Part shown: in pieces, positions 53,681 to 62,087 of the stretch | Layout: each line of letters starts with the position of its first letter | How positions within the stretch are numbered: the first letter of the stretch is position 1 | Origin: an uncultured Methylococcaceae bacterium | GTDB taxonomy: Bacteria; Pseudomonadota; Gammaproteobacteria; Methylococcales; Methylomonadaceae | NCBI GenBank assembly: GCA_903917345.1 | Contig: CAIXAE010000010.1 | Coordinates: forward strand, 62,001 to 126,000 | Length of the DNA: 64,000 bases | Reading direction: 5' to 3' | The notes under the pieces: model-generated | Seen by the model: the letters and a program-made list of their open reading frames with translations, nothing else | Databases searched by the model: none | What the model was told of the DNA's origin: nothing | Position numbers and translations under genes: made by a program

Positions 53681-54445
53681 ATGTCTAAAAAGTTATCCCT
53701 CTTATCGCTTATCACTTTTGGTTTAGTACTGAGCACCTCTTCCGTTAGGGCAGACTCTACCCTCGTAGCTGTGGCATCAAACTTTACTAAACCGATGACC
53801 GAAATTGCCGAAAGCTTTGAAAAAGCCACGGGGCATTCTGCAAAACTATCATTTGGCTCAACAGGTAAGTTTGTCTCTCAAATCCAGAACGGCGGGCCTT
53901 TTGAAGTACTACTCGCTGCGGACGAAACCGGCCCCGCTTTACTGGAGAAAGAAGGTTTGGCTGTCAGCGGTACCCGTAGTGTATACGCCATAGGTAAATT
54001 GGTACTTTGGTCTGCAACAGCGGGTTATGTTGATGCAGAAGGCACTGTATTAAAAACAGGTCATTTTAAACATCTTGCCATTGCCGATCCTAAACTAGCG
54101 CCTTATGGTGCAGCGGCTGTTGATTATTTAAAAAAACAGGGCTTGCTTGATAAAATCCAACCCTTAATGGTCTTTGGCGAAAACATTAGCCAAACTCAGC
54201 AATTCATTAGTACGGGTAATGCAGAATTAGGCTTTGTCGCACTCGCTCAAGTCATTGAGAATGGTAAAATTGGCTCTGGATCCGGTTATATAATTCCGGC
54301 AAGTGAATATGCCACTATTCGCCAAGGCGTGGCCTTGTTAAAGAATGGCAGTGATAATCCCGCCGCTATCGCCTTGTTAGCCTATTTAAAATCGGCACCC
54401 GCACTAGCGATTATCCAAAAATACGGTTACGATTTACCAAAATAA
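53681..54445 (+). CDS. modA: Molybdate ABC transporter, periplasmic binding protein
   Basis: Start at MSKKLSLLSLITFG (GGAGA ribosome-binding site), rather than the ATG four codons earlier. Signal peptide cleaved at about VRA/DS. Binding-protein motifs VAVASNFTKPMTEIAESFEKATGH, SFGSTGKFVSQIQNGGPFEVLLAAD, YGAAAVDYL and ENISQTQQFISTGNAELGFVA belong to ModA. 254 residues. First gene of modABC. Confidence 0.95.
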   Translation: MSKKLSLLSLITFGLVLSTSSVRADSTLVAVASNFTKPMTEIAESFEKATGHSAKLSFGSTGKFVSQIQNGGPFEVLLAADETGPALLEKEGLAVSGTRSVYAIGKLVLWSATAGYVDAEGTVLKTGHFKHLAIADPKLAPYGAAAVDYLKKQGLLDKIQPLMVFGENISQTQQFISTGNAELGFVALAQVIENGKIGSGSGYIIPASEYATIRQGVALLKNGSDNPAAIALLAYLKSAPALAIIQKYGYDLPK

Positions 54446-54464
54446 CCTAATGACTTGTTAAAAC

Positions 54465-55151
54465 ATGCTCACTACTGCCGATTTAGATGCGCTCTGGCTT
54501 ACCTTTAAAGTAGCCAGTTTAGCGACTTTTTTATTACTCTTAATCGGCACCCCTTTAGCGTGGTGGTTGGCTCGCACCCCTTCACCCGCCAAGGGTTTTA
54601 TTAATGCTTTAGTGTCTTTGCCTTTAGTGCTTCCGCCCACTGTATTAGGTTTTTATCTACTCATCTTAATGGGCCCCAGTGGGGCAATCGGCCAATTAAC
54701 CCATTTTTTAAATCTAGGCACCTTATCATTTACCTTTGCTGGCTTAGTGATAGCATCAGTTCTTTACTCTCTGCCCTTTGTGGTACAACCCTTACAAACC
54801 GCCTTTAATAGTATTGCCGAACAAACCTTAGAGGCAGCAGCTACTTTACGCGCCAGCCCTATCAGCACGTTTTTTAATGTCGTTTTGCCCATTAGCCGGC
54901 CCGGATTTTTAACCGCCAGTATCTTAGGCTTTACTCATACCGTCGGGGAGTTTGGCGTCGTGTTAATGATCGGCGGTAATATCCCCGATAAAACCCGCGT
55001 GGTTTCCGTACAAATTTATAATCATGTCGAAGCCTTAGAATATCCCCAAGCGCACTGGTTGGCGGGTTGCTTATTAGCCTTTTCTTTTACGGTCTTATTT
55101 ATTTTGTATTCCGTGCTTAAAACGCCACCGCAAGTACAGCAACTAAAGTAA
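54465..55151 (+). CDS. modB: Molybdate ABC transporter permease
   Basis: 228 residues, five transmembrane helices. BPD_transp_1 EAA-type loop EQTLEAAATLRASPISTFFNVVLPISRPG couples to ModC. Family motif SLPLVLPPTVLGFYLL is typical of ModB. Stop and modC start overlap (TAATG). Confidence 0.95.
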   Translation: MLTTADLDALWLTFKVASLATFLLLLIGTPLAWWLARTPSPAKGFINALVSLPLVLPPTVLGFYLLILMGPSGAIGQLTHFLNLGTLSFTFAGLVIASVLYSLPFVVQPLQTAFNSIAEQTLEAAATLRASPISTFFNVVLPISRPGFLTASILGFTHTVGEFGVVLMIGGNIPDKTRVVSVQIYNHVEALEYPQAHWLAGCLLAFSFTVLFILYSVLKTPPQVQQLK

Positions 55152-56230
55152 TGAAACCTTTAACCGCGCGTTTTAAATTAACGTACAGCGAATTTAACTT
55201 AGCTGTTGACTTACAGCTACCCAGCACCGGGGTCACGGTTCTATTTGGCCCCTCGGGTTCTGGCAAAACTACCCTACTCCGTTGCATCGCGGGTTTAGAA
55301 AAAGCACCCACGGGCTATTTTGAAATTAACGGGCACTGCTGGCAAGACAGTGGCCATAACCAATTTGTCCCTACTTATCAGCGTAACCTAGGGTATGTAT
55401 TTCAAGAGGCCAATTTATTTCCACACTTAACGGTATTGGGTAATTTACAGTTTGGCTTAAAGCAGCAAAAAAAAGCCTCTATTAATCTAAAAGAAAACCA
55501 AGAGCTCTTAGAATTACTGGGCATTACGCATTTACTCCATCGTAAACCGGATCGTTTATCGGGTGGTGAAAAACAACGTGTAGCGATTGCAAGAGCGTTA
55601 TTGTTAAAACCCGACATATTATTGATGGATGAACCCTTAGCGGCTTTAGACAACAAACGTAAACAAGAAATTTTGCCTTATTTAATCCACCTTCATCAGC
55701 ATCTCTCTATCCCCGTACTTTATGTCACACACTCCCCACAAGAAGTGGCGCAACTTGCCGACACCTTAGTGGTTATGGAATCAGGTAAAGTCATTGCAAT
55801 GGGCGGCCTGACTGAAACCTTTAATCGTATTGACCTTAGCTTTTCGCAAGATAAAGCGGCCAGTAGCGTATGGCAAGTTACCTTGCTTCAGCATGAACCC
55901 GAATTCCATTTAAGCTGTGTTGAGATTGAAAATAATAGACTGAGCCTGCCGTTAATTAATGCGCCTGTAGGCACAGGGTTAAGGGTTCAGATTTACGCAA
56001 GAGATGTGAGCCTTACGCTTGAAGCACCCAAAGCCACTAGCATTCTTAATATACTGCCCGCCCGTGTTAAAGAAATTAAAAATGACAACCACGGGCAATG
56101 TACAGTACGCTTAGAACTCGGGAGCCAATCTCTATTGGCACACATTACCCAAAAGTCCGCTCAAGTACTCGATTTGCGGACTGGAATGCAGCTCTATGCT
56201 CAGATTAAGGGGACCTCGTTACTTGGCTAG
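55151..56230 (+). CDS. modC: Molybdate ABC transporter ATP-binding protein
   Basis: 359 residues: Walker A GPSGSGKTTLL, Q-loop, signature LSGGEKQRVAIARALL, Walker B ILLMDEPLAALD, then a C-terminal TOBE/MOP-like domain (about 290-359, ATSILNILPARVKEIKNDNHGQCTVRLELG), the molybdate-sensing domain characteristic of ModC. Ends 83 bases before the ATP-grasp gene. Confidence 0.95.
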   Translation: MKPLTARFKLTYSEFNLAVDLQLPSTGVTVLFGPSGSGKTTLLRCIAGLEKAPTGYFEINGHCWQDSGHNQFVPTYQRNLGYVFQEANLFPHLTVLGNLQFGLKQQKKASINLKENQELLELLGITHLLHRKPDRLSGGEKQRVAIARALLLKPDILLMDEPLAALDNKRKQEILPYLIHLHQHLSIPVLYVTHSPQEVAQLADTLVVMESGKVIAMGGLTETFNRIDLSFSQDKAASSVWQVTLLQHEPEFHLSCVEIENNRLSLPLINAPVGTGLRVQIYARDVSLTLEAPKATSILNILPARVKEIKNDNHGQCTVRLELGSQSLLAHITQKSAQVLDLRTGMQLYAQIKGTSLLG

Positions 56231-56313
56231 CGTATCCGCTTAAGAGATGATCATATCTGGCATTATTCATGCTTTAAATTTTACTGAACTAAACTCTATA
56301 TAGCAGATGTGTC

Positions 56314-57765
56314 ATGAAATCAATTTGGGAAAACTATAAAACTGATGTTGCTTACGATGAGTTGATGTTTTCGGAATATCAATCTCGTCCTGTGAGCCAC
56401 CAATTATGTCGTTATTTAGATACTCTTAAGAAAGAGGATATAGATAAAAGAAAAGCCGCTGCTGAACTTGCCATTATGGAAATGGGCATTAGTTTTACGG
56501 TGTACAGCGATGAAGGCAACATAGACAGGGCATGGCCTTTCGACATTATCCCCCGCATTATTGCTGCCAAAGAATGGCGTATTATTGAGAAAGGTTTAAA
56601 ACAACGCCTAACCGCTTTAAACTGCTTTATCAGTGACGTTTACGGCGAACAAGCTTTTATAAAAGCAGGCAAAATGCCTGGCGAAATTGTAAACAGTTCT
56701 AAAAACTTTCGTAAAGAATGCGTTGGCATGAAGCCCAAACACAATGTGTGGGCCAACATCTGTGGCACCGATTTGGTGCGCGACAAAGATGGCATTATGT
56801 ATGTACTAGAAGACAATTTACGTGTCCCTTCTGGCGTTTCTTATATGTTAGAAAATAGAGTTATTACTAAAAGGGTATTTCCTGAATTATTTCAGGATAT
56901 TGATATTCAACCTATCGATGATTACCCTACCCGTCTCCATGAAATGCTAACCTCTATTGCTCCGCACCAAAATGGTCAAGTGACTTGTGCGGTGCTAACA
57001 CCTGGTATTTACAACTCTGCCTACTTTGAACATGCCTATTTAGCTCAACAAATGGGCGCTCAATTAGTAGAGGGTGGCGACTTAGTGGTTAAGGATGATG
57101 ACTGCGTTTACATGAAAACCATTCAAGGTCTTGAGAAGGTCGACGTCATCTATCGCCGTATTGATGATGACTTTTTGGATCCAGAAGTATTCCGTAAAGA
57201 CTCTACGTTAGGTGTAAAAGGTTTAATGCGCGCCTGGAAAGCAGGCAATGTAGCCTTGGCTAATGCACCAGGCGCCGGCGTTGCTGACGATAAAGTGGTG
57301 TATGCCTACGTACCCGAAATGATTCGTTACTTTTTAAATGAAGAACCGATATTACCGAACGTGCCTACTTATTTATGCAGCAACCCTGATGATCTTGAAT
57401 ATGTGCTTGATCATTTAGCCGAACTCGTTGTTAAACCGGCTAATGAGTCAGGTGGTTATGGGATGTTAGTAGGTCCCCATGCAACCGAGAAAGAAGTCGC
57501 TAGTTTTAGAGACATCATTAAAAAAGATCCTCGCAACTATATTGCACAACCGACATTATCCATTTCAACCGCCCCAACTTTGTGCAAGAGTAAGCTAGAA
57601 CCTCGTCATATTGATTTACGCCCCTTTATTTTACAAGGACAAGATACGTTTGTGACCGCAGGTGGTCTGACCCGAGTAGCGTTAAAGAAAGGCTCATTAG
57701 TGGTCAACTCTTCTCAAGGTGGTGGAAGTAAAGATACCTGGATTATTAACATGGGGGATAAATAA
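56314..57765 (+). CDS. Circularly permuted ATP-grasp ligase (DUF404/DUF407)
   Basis: 483 residues of the CP_ATPgrasp_1/2 family, predicted to form peptide bonds with ATP. N-terminal half: ELAIMEMGISFTVYSDEGNIDRAWPFDIIPRII; nucleotide-site features RVPSGVSYMLENR, VQGLEKVDVIYRRIDDDFLDP, LVVKPANESGGYGMLVGP and the C-terminal RHIDLRPFILQG plus GGLTRVALKKGSLVVNSSQGGGSKDTW. Overlaps the alpha-E gene by one base (stop-start). The family clusters with alpha-E, transglutaminase and Anbu genes, as here. Confidence 0.92.
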   Translation: MKSIWENYKTDVAYDELMFSEYQSRPVSHQLCRYLDTLKKEDIDKRKAAAELAIMEMGISFTVYSDEGNIDRAWPFDIIPRIIAAKEWRIIEKGLKQRLTALNCFISDVYGEQAFIKAGKMPGEIVNSSKNFRKECVGMKPKHNVWANICGTDLVRDKDGIMYVLEDNLRVPSGVSYMLENRVITKRVFPELFQDIDIQPIDDYPTRLHEMLTSIAPHQNGQVTCAVLTPGIYNSAYFEHAYLAQQMGAQLVEGGDLVVKDDDCVYMKTIQGLEKVDVIYRRIDDDFLDPEVFRKDSTLGVKGLMRAWKAGNVALANAPGAGVADDKVVYAYVPEMIRYFLNEEPILPNVPTYLCSNPDDLEYVLDHLAELVVKPANESGGYGMLVGPHATEKEVASFRDIIKKDPRNYIAQPTLSISTAPTLCKSKLEPRHIDLRPFILQGQDTFVTAGGLTRVALKKGSLVVNSSQGGGSKDTWIINMGDK

Positions 57766-58703
57766 TGTTATCACGCTCAGCAGAACGCATTTATTGGCTT
57801 GCCCGCTATATTGAACGTACCGAAAACATCGCCCGATTGGTTAATGTTCACATGAATTTACTCATGGACTTGCCTAAAGATGTAGAAATGGGCTGGAAGC
57901 AGTTAATTTTAATTAATTCTTCTGACCAGATATTTTATGAGAAATATAATGTCGCCAATGAAAAAAACATTACTCGTTTTTTATTGGCTGATGATACTTA
58001 CGCCGGCTCTTTATTTTCTTCTTTAACCGCGGCGCGAGAAAACATCCGTACGTCTAGGGATTTATTACCCGATGAAGCATGGGAACAAGTCAATGAGATG
58101 TATTTATTTGCCAAAAAGAATTTAGATACCGTCTCAAATAGACGTCATCGCGTCATTTTTCTTAATGAGATTTTAAAAGGTTGCCAACGCTTTACCGGTC
58201 TATTATCTGGCTATATGAGCCACAACCATCCTTATGCCTTTATTCGTTTAGGCAGAAATATGGAACGTGCGGATATGACCAGTCGCATATTAGACTTGGC
58301 CTCTTTACTACTCTCTGAATCGCGCAGCGATGAAGTCCGTCAATATGAAACGATCTTATGGATGAATGTCTTAAAAGCGCTGAATGCGCTATTGATGTAT
58401 CGTCAACAAAAACACAGCCATGTTAATGGTGATGATGTACTGGACTTTTTACTGAAAAACACCAATCTACCGCGTTCCGTGATGTGTTGTTTATCAGAAA
58501 TATCTGAATGTATTATCAAATTACCCAACAATGGCGACTTACCAGCAAAAGTCGTTGAGTTACAAACTTACGTGCAAGCCATTAAAACGGAGGACACAAC
58601 TCAAGCTCAACTACGTGGGATTCTAGATGATCTACAAAATAAGATAGGTGGCCTACATAATGAGATCACCCAAAATTGGTTTTTGATTGTTTCAGAAGAC
58701 TAA
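57765..58703 (+). CDS. Alpha-E domain protein (DUF403)
   Basis: 312 residues, all-helical alpha-E domain. Signature MLSRSAERIYWLARYIERTENIARLVNVHMNLLMD, HPYAFIRLGRNMERADMTSRILDLASLL and SVMCCLSEI. Always found with the circularly permuted ATP-grasp ligase, either as a separate gene (here) or fused (62084 onward). Function unproven; proposed partner or substrate carrier in peptide synthesis. Confidence 0.9.
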   Translation: MLSRSAERIYWLARYIERTENIARLVNVHMNLLMDLPKDVEMGWKQLILINSSDQIFYEKYNVANEKNITRFLLADDTYAGSLFSSLTAARENIRTSRDLLPDEAWEQVNEMYLFAKKNLDTVSNRRHRVIFLNEILKGCQRFTGLLSGYMSHNHPYAFIRLGRNMERADMTSRILDLASLLLSESRSDEVRQYETILWMNVLKALNALLMYRQQKHSHVNGDDVLDFLLKNTNLPRSVMCCLSEISECIIKLPNNGDLPAKVVELQTYVQAIKTEDTTQAQLRGILDDLQNKIGGLHNEITQNWFLIVSED

Positions 58704-58715
58704 CTATGCATTTTG

Positions 58716-58742
58716 TTAGTGGGGCTAATCCAGCCCCACTAA
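58716..58742. terminator. GC-rich hairpin between convergent alpha-E and Anbu genes
   Basis: TTAGTGGGGCT / AGCCCCACTAA with a five-base loop, 11-bp perfect stem. No T-run, but position between convergent stops fits a bidirectional transcript end. Confidence 0.6.
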
Positions 58743-58765
58743 CCGCTTTACAACAACTTAAAATC

Positions 58766-59521
58766 TTATAAAACCTTTCGCATTACCTTATGTGAGGTTT
58801 TATCTATGTCAGGCAAGGCCGCTATAGCCTCACGTAACTTGGTTTCCCAACTACGTCTGAGTTGCAACATATAATCGTCATCATCATCAAAGCAGTAATA
58901 TTCTTCAAAGCTATGACTGTCTTTACGGTATATGAGCATTTCTACGGGTGATCCAACACTCGCATTACTACGAATAGTTGAATCCATAGAGACCAAACAG
59001 CAACGTGCTGCTTCATAAATCGGGGTATTTAATTTTAAAAACCGATCCAATATAGGTTTACCGTATTTACTCTCACCTATTTGCAAAAACGGTGTATTAG
59101 CAGAGGTGGTTATACTATTACCTTCTGCATAAACCATATACGCTGCAGGGGGTTCGTCACCTATTTGACCCGCAATGATAAAACTAGCGGTCGGATTAAA
59201 CGCAGACTGACCTTTATCACTTTTATGTTGTTTTTGTTTCTCTACACTCACATGGCCCAAATAATCGGCCGCCTCAAACAGGCTTTCTACATTATTTAGA
59301 TTTATTTCGGCTTCTTTAACTTTATCACGATGCAACTGCTCCAAAACCGCCTGAGTGGTGGCTAGATTACCCGCGCTCAACAACACGATATAGCGATCAC
59401 TTGTTGTATCAAAAGCATGCATTTTGCCATGTGTACTCACATTATCGATGCCTGCATTGGTTCTGGAGTCAGAAACCAAAATCAAACCCTCGTCTATAGA
59501 CGCTGCAATACAATAAGTCAT
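58766..59521 (-). CDS. Anbu proteasome-like protease
   Basis: 251 residues of the Anbu (ancestral beta-subunit) family. Thr2 directly after the initiator Met (MTYCIAASIDEGLILVSDSRTNAGIDN) is the expected N-terminal nucleophile; the conserved Asp and Lys of the Ntn-hydrolase site are in VSDSRTNAG and HGKMHAF. The long C-terminus (RKDSHSFEEYYCFDDDDDYML) is typical. Anbu genes cluster with ATP-grasp, alpha-E and transglutaminase genes; here it is the last gene of a minus-strand set. Confidence 0.93.
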   Translation of the reverse strand: MTYCIAASIDEGLILVSDSRTNAGIDNVSTHGKMHAFDTTSDRYIVLLSAGNLATTQAVLEQLHRDKVKEAEINLNNVESLFEAADYLGHVSVEKQKQHKSDKGQSAFNPTASFIIAGQIGDEPPAAYMVYAEGNSITTSANTPFLQIGESKYGKPILDRFLKLNTPIYEAARCCLVSMDSTIRSNASVGSPVEMLIYRKDSHSFEEYYCFDDDDDYMLQLRRSWETKLREAIAALPDIDKTSHKVMRKVL

Positions 59522-59554
59522 AATTAGTTATTCGATGAAAATTTTTTTGATGCG

Positions 59555-60343
59555 TTAATTATCCAGCAAATCGACCCGAACGTCCATATTGTTTAACAAA
59601 CATCCCGAACCAAATTGATGAAAAATGGATACATCAGCCGCATCTCTACCAAAGGCGACAATCACACGCCCCCCCAAAAAATCAGCCTGTGTTGGGTCAA
59701 AGGCATACCATCGCCCCCCCACATAAGCCTCAAACCATGCATGCAAATCCATGGGCTGTAAATTGTACAAATACCCGACCACTAATCGAGTAGGAATACT
59801 GATACTTCGACATAAAGCGATTGCCAACTGCGCTAAATCACGACAAACACCCTGTCCGCGTTGATGCACTTCTATTGCTGATAATGGAAACTCACTGGAC
59901 CCTGGAACGTATTCTATAAAATCACGCACCCATGCATTGATCCTGCTAACTTGATCATAACCAGGCAACGCTCCTAACGTGATTTCTCTGGCTAAATCAC
60001 CAAAACGATCGGATTCACAATATCGACTAGGCAATAAAAAGGGCAGCACATAATTGGGCAAATCTTGAATCTCTACAAAATAAGCACCAGGAGCAACATC
60101 AATCTTATCGGCGACAATGACATCCGTTGAGGTATATATTAAAAAATTACCGACCGGAGCCATCAACCGCTGTACTGAATTACCAAAACTATCGGTACTC
60201 TCCAGCATGGGTATAACAGGTCTTACTACATAAACTTCTCGGTTAATCCATTGCTGGATACCTCGATAGGGCCGCAGCATTAAAATTAATACGCTGGGCT
60301 CAAAGACTTGAAAACGAAGACTACAACTGACTCTTAATTTCAT
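59555..60343 (-). CDS. Transglutaminase-like cysteine protease (short form)
   Basis: 262 residues with N-terminal beta domain (about 1-110) and transglutaminase core carrying Cys-His-Asp: HQRGQGVCRDLAQLAIALCRS, MDLHAWFEAYVGGRWYAFDPTQ. Belongs to the bacterial transglutaminase-like proteins encoded beside Anbu and ATP-grasp genes. Likely a peptidase or amide hydrolase acting on the peptide product. A second, longer homologue is at 61125-62087. Confidence 0.92.
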   Translation of the reverse strand: MKLRVSCSLRFQVFEPSVLILMLRPYRGIQQWINREVYVVRPVIPMLESTDSFGNSVQRLMAPVGNFLIYTSTDVIVADKIDVAPGAYFVEIQDLPNYVLPFLLPSRYCESDRFGDLAREITLGALPGYDQVSRINAWVRDFIEYVPGSSEFPLSAIEVHQRGQGVCRDLAQLAIALCRSISIPTRLVVGYLYNLQPMDLHAWFEAYVGGRWYAFDPTQADFLGGRVIVAFGRDAADVSIFHQFGSGCLLNNMDVRVDLLDN

Positions 60344-60391
60344 ATCAGCAACATGTCCAAGAATAATCCTAAAAGTAATGTGTCCGTATTT

Positions 60392-61087
60392 TTAAATCCC
60401 TAATGACTCTATCTGCTTATAAGCATGACTGAGCCAAATTTTAACGCGCTGTCTTTCTAACAAACCTAAGGCATCTAGGCTATTTTCATCTTTATTTTTC
60501 GCAGCCCAAAAACTGTAGCTGTTACCATCTATTTTAGTCATGACTGCCGCATGCAGACGTTTTAAAGTCATTACTTTTGCATCAAACGCTAAAGCACGCT
60601 CTTTAACACCTGAAAACTCTAAAATATTAAAATGCTCATCGCGTAACTGATTCTGCACGATGACATAATTCAGCTTGGTCCCAAATTGCGTTAATAATTT
60701 ATTAAGCAGATCAACAGAGTCTTTGCCCGAGTCCATCACGTTCCAATAATAAATCTTAATATCTAACTCTTCAGCTAATTCCAACACCCCTGAGTCATCT
60801 ATCCATTTTGCAAGCGCTTGATGCGTTTGAGCGGCTAAATCCACCAAAATGCGCTGCTCGGGTTGCTCTGCAGCCACTTCCATAATGGCGTCTAAACTTT
60901 GGTAACTATCAATCACCGTGGGTGACGTGTAATCTGAGTAAAATCTCAGTAATGAACCATGAGATTTATCGGTATCGAAACCCACAAACGGTAGCTCATG
61001 ATCAATCATGTATTGCGCTAATAAGCGCGCCACCACTGACTTACCCACGCCGCCTTTTTCTCCCCCGATCAAATGAATTGTAGCCAT
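60392..61087 (-). CDS. ParA/MinD-type P-loop ATPase
   Basis: 231 residues. Deviant Walker A KGGVGKSVVARLLAQYM with the signature Lys (GGEKGGVGKS) of ParA/MinD proteins, switch Asp in GFDTDKSHGSLLRFYSDY, and Walker B-like RILVDLAAQTHQAL. Resembles MobD-like mobilisation and nucleotide-binding proteins, but there is no ParB, plasmid or conjugation gene nearby. It is placed between the two transglutaminase genes of the Anbu cluster, with 37-48 base gaps, so probably part of that operon. Its role there is unknown. Confidence 0.88.
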   Translation of the reverse strand: MATIHLIGGEKGGVGKSVVARLLAQYMIDHELPFVGFDTDKSHGSLLRFYSDYTSPTVIDSYQSLDAIMEVAAEQPEQRILVDLAAQTHQALAKWIDDSGVLELAEELDIKIYYWNVMDSGKDSVDLLNKLLTQFGTKLNYVIVQNQLRDEHFNILEFSGVKERALAFDAKVMTLKRLHAAVMTKIDGNSYSFWAAKNKDENSLDALGLLERQRVKIWLSHAYKQIESLGI

Positions 61088-61124
61088 CTAGCCCTCTTTG
61101 TATATATGTAAAAATTAAATGTGT

Positions 61125-62087
61125 TTATATCAGTCTTAAGACATCAACTGAAACTGACAAGGTGTGTTGACCACCTCCAAATGCAATGCCTTTTAAAGGC
61201 GTTACATCTGAAAAATCTCGCCCCCATGCCAAGGTAATATGTTGATCATGGGGTACTTTATTATTGGTTGGATCAAAATCCATCCAGCCAATCGCCGGAA
61301 CATAAACTGAAAACCACGCATGGGAGGCGTCTGCCCCCACTAACCGAACTTTACCCGGCTCAGGTAAGGTTTCAACATAACCACTCACATAGCGAGCAGC
61401 AATGCCATAAGCCCTTAAACAGCCAATCGCCAAATGCGCAAAATCCTGACAAACACCTCTACGAAATTGCAATACATCCGATAAAGGCGTGGCGATCGTC
61501 GTAAAAGTAGGATCGTAAGTAAAATCTTTATAAATACGTGCCATCAAATCATGAACTACTTCTACTAAAGCACGCTGAGGCAAAAAAGACGCCCGGGCAT
61601 ATTCAGCAAGTTCTGCGCTGACGGACACCATAGGTGAATCCAATACATATTGTCTCGCATCAAATAACTCAAGCATATACTCTGAGCTTTGGTTCTGAGT
61701 TTGTGATTGTGATTGGCTCTGACTCTGATTGTCAAACGATTGGGACTGGCTATTGATTAAAACATTCCCCTGCATTATCTGCTGCACTTGCTCCCACGTC
61801 ACGGCATTAAATAAATCTAAGCTATTGTGCTTTGGAAAAAGACTGACCTCACTGACAACAGTGACAAGCAATTTAGTGTGTGGCTTTTGCACTGAGAAAT
61901 AAGCCACTCTATTACCGAAAAAATCTGTCCGCTCATTATAATCAGTCGGACTTGGCGTTATTTCAAAATGGCTGCTATGTGCTTGCTGACGCCAAAAGTT
62001 ACGCGGCTGCAAACGTGCTTCATTTTGACATAAGCCTACTGACTGACTGTAATCATAGAGGGTACTGTGCGTAATGCGGTATTTCAA
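61125..62087 (-). CDS. Transglutaminase-like protein (long form) with Ser/Gln repeat
   Basis: 320 residues. N-terminal beta-rich domain (MKYRITHSTLYDYSQSVGLCQNEARLQPR) then the transglutaminase core with FRRGVCQDFAHLAIGCLRA (Cys), GADASHAWFSVYVP (His) and GWMDFDPTNN (Asp). Between them is a low-complexity Ser/Gln insert (SQSQSFDNQSQSQSQSQTQ) from tandem TCWCAR-like hexanucleotides. Starts with TTG at 62087 overlapping the TGA of the upstream fusion gene, supported by a GAGGA ribosome-binding site seven bases earlier. Part of the Anbu cluster. Confidence 0.9.
   Translation of the reverse strand: MKYRITHSTLYDYSQSVGLCQNEARLQPRNFWRQQAHSSHFEITPSPTDYNERTDFFGNRVAYFSVQKPHTKLLVTVVSEVSLFPKHNSLDLFNAVTWEQVQQIMQGNVLINSQSQSFDNQSQSQSQSQTQNQSSEYMLELFDARQYVLDSPMVSVSAELAEYARASFLPQRALVEVVHDLMARIYKDFTYDPTFTTIATPLSDVLQFRRGVCQDFAHLAIGCLRAYGIAARYVSGYVETLPEPGKVRLVGADASHAWFSVYVPAIGWMDFDPTNNKVPHDQHITLAWGRDFSDVTPLKGIAFGGGQHTLSVSVDVLRLI

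Noticed and set aside
60392-61087. Plasmid partition or conjugation locus
   Set aside because: Only a ParA/MinD-like ATPase is present, with no ParB, relaxase or plasmid gene; it is embedded in the Anbu cluster.
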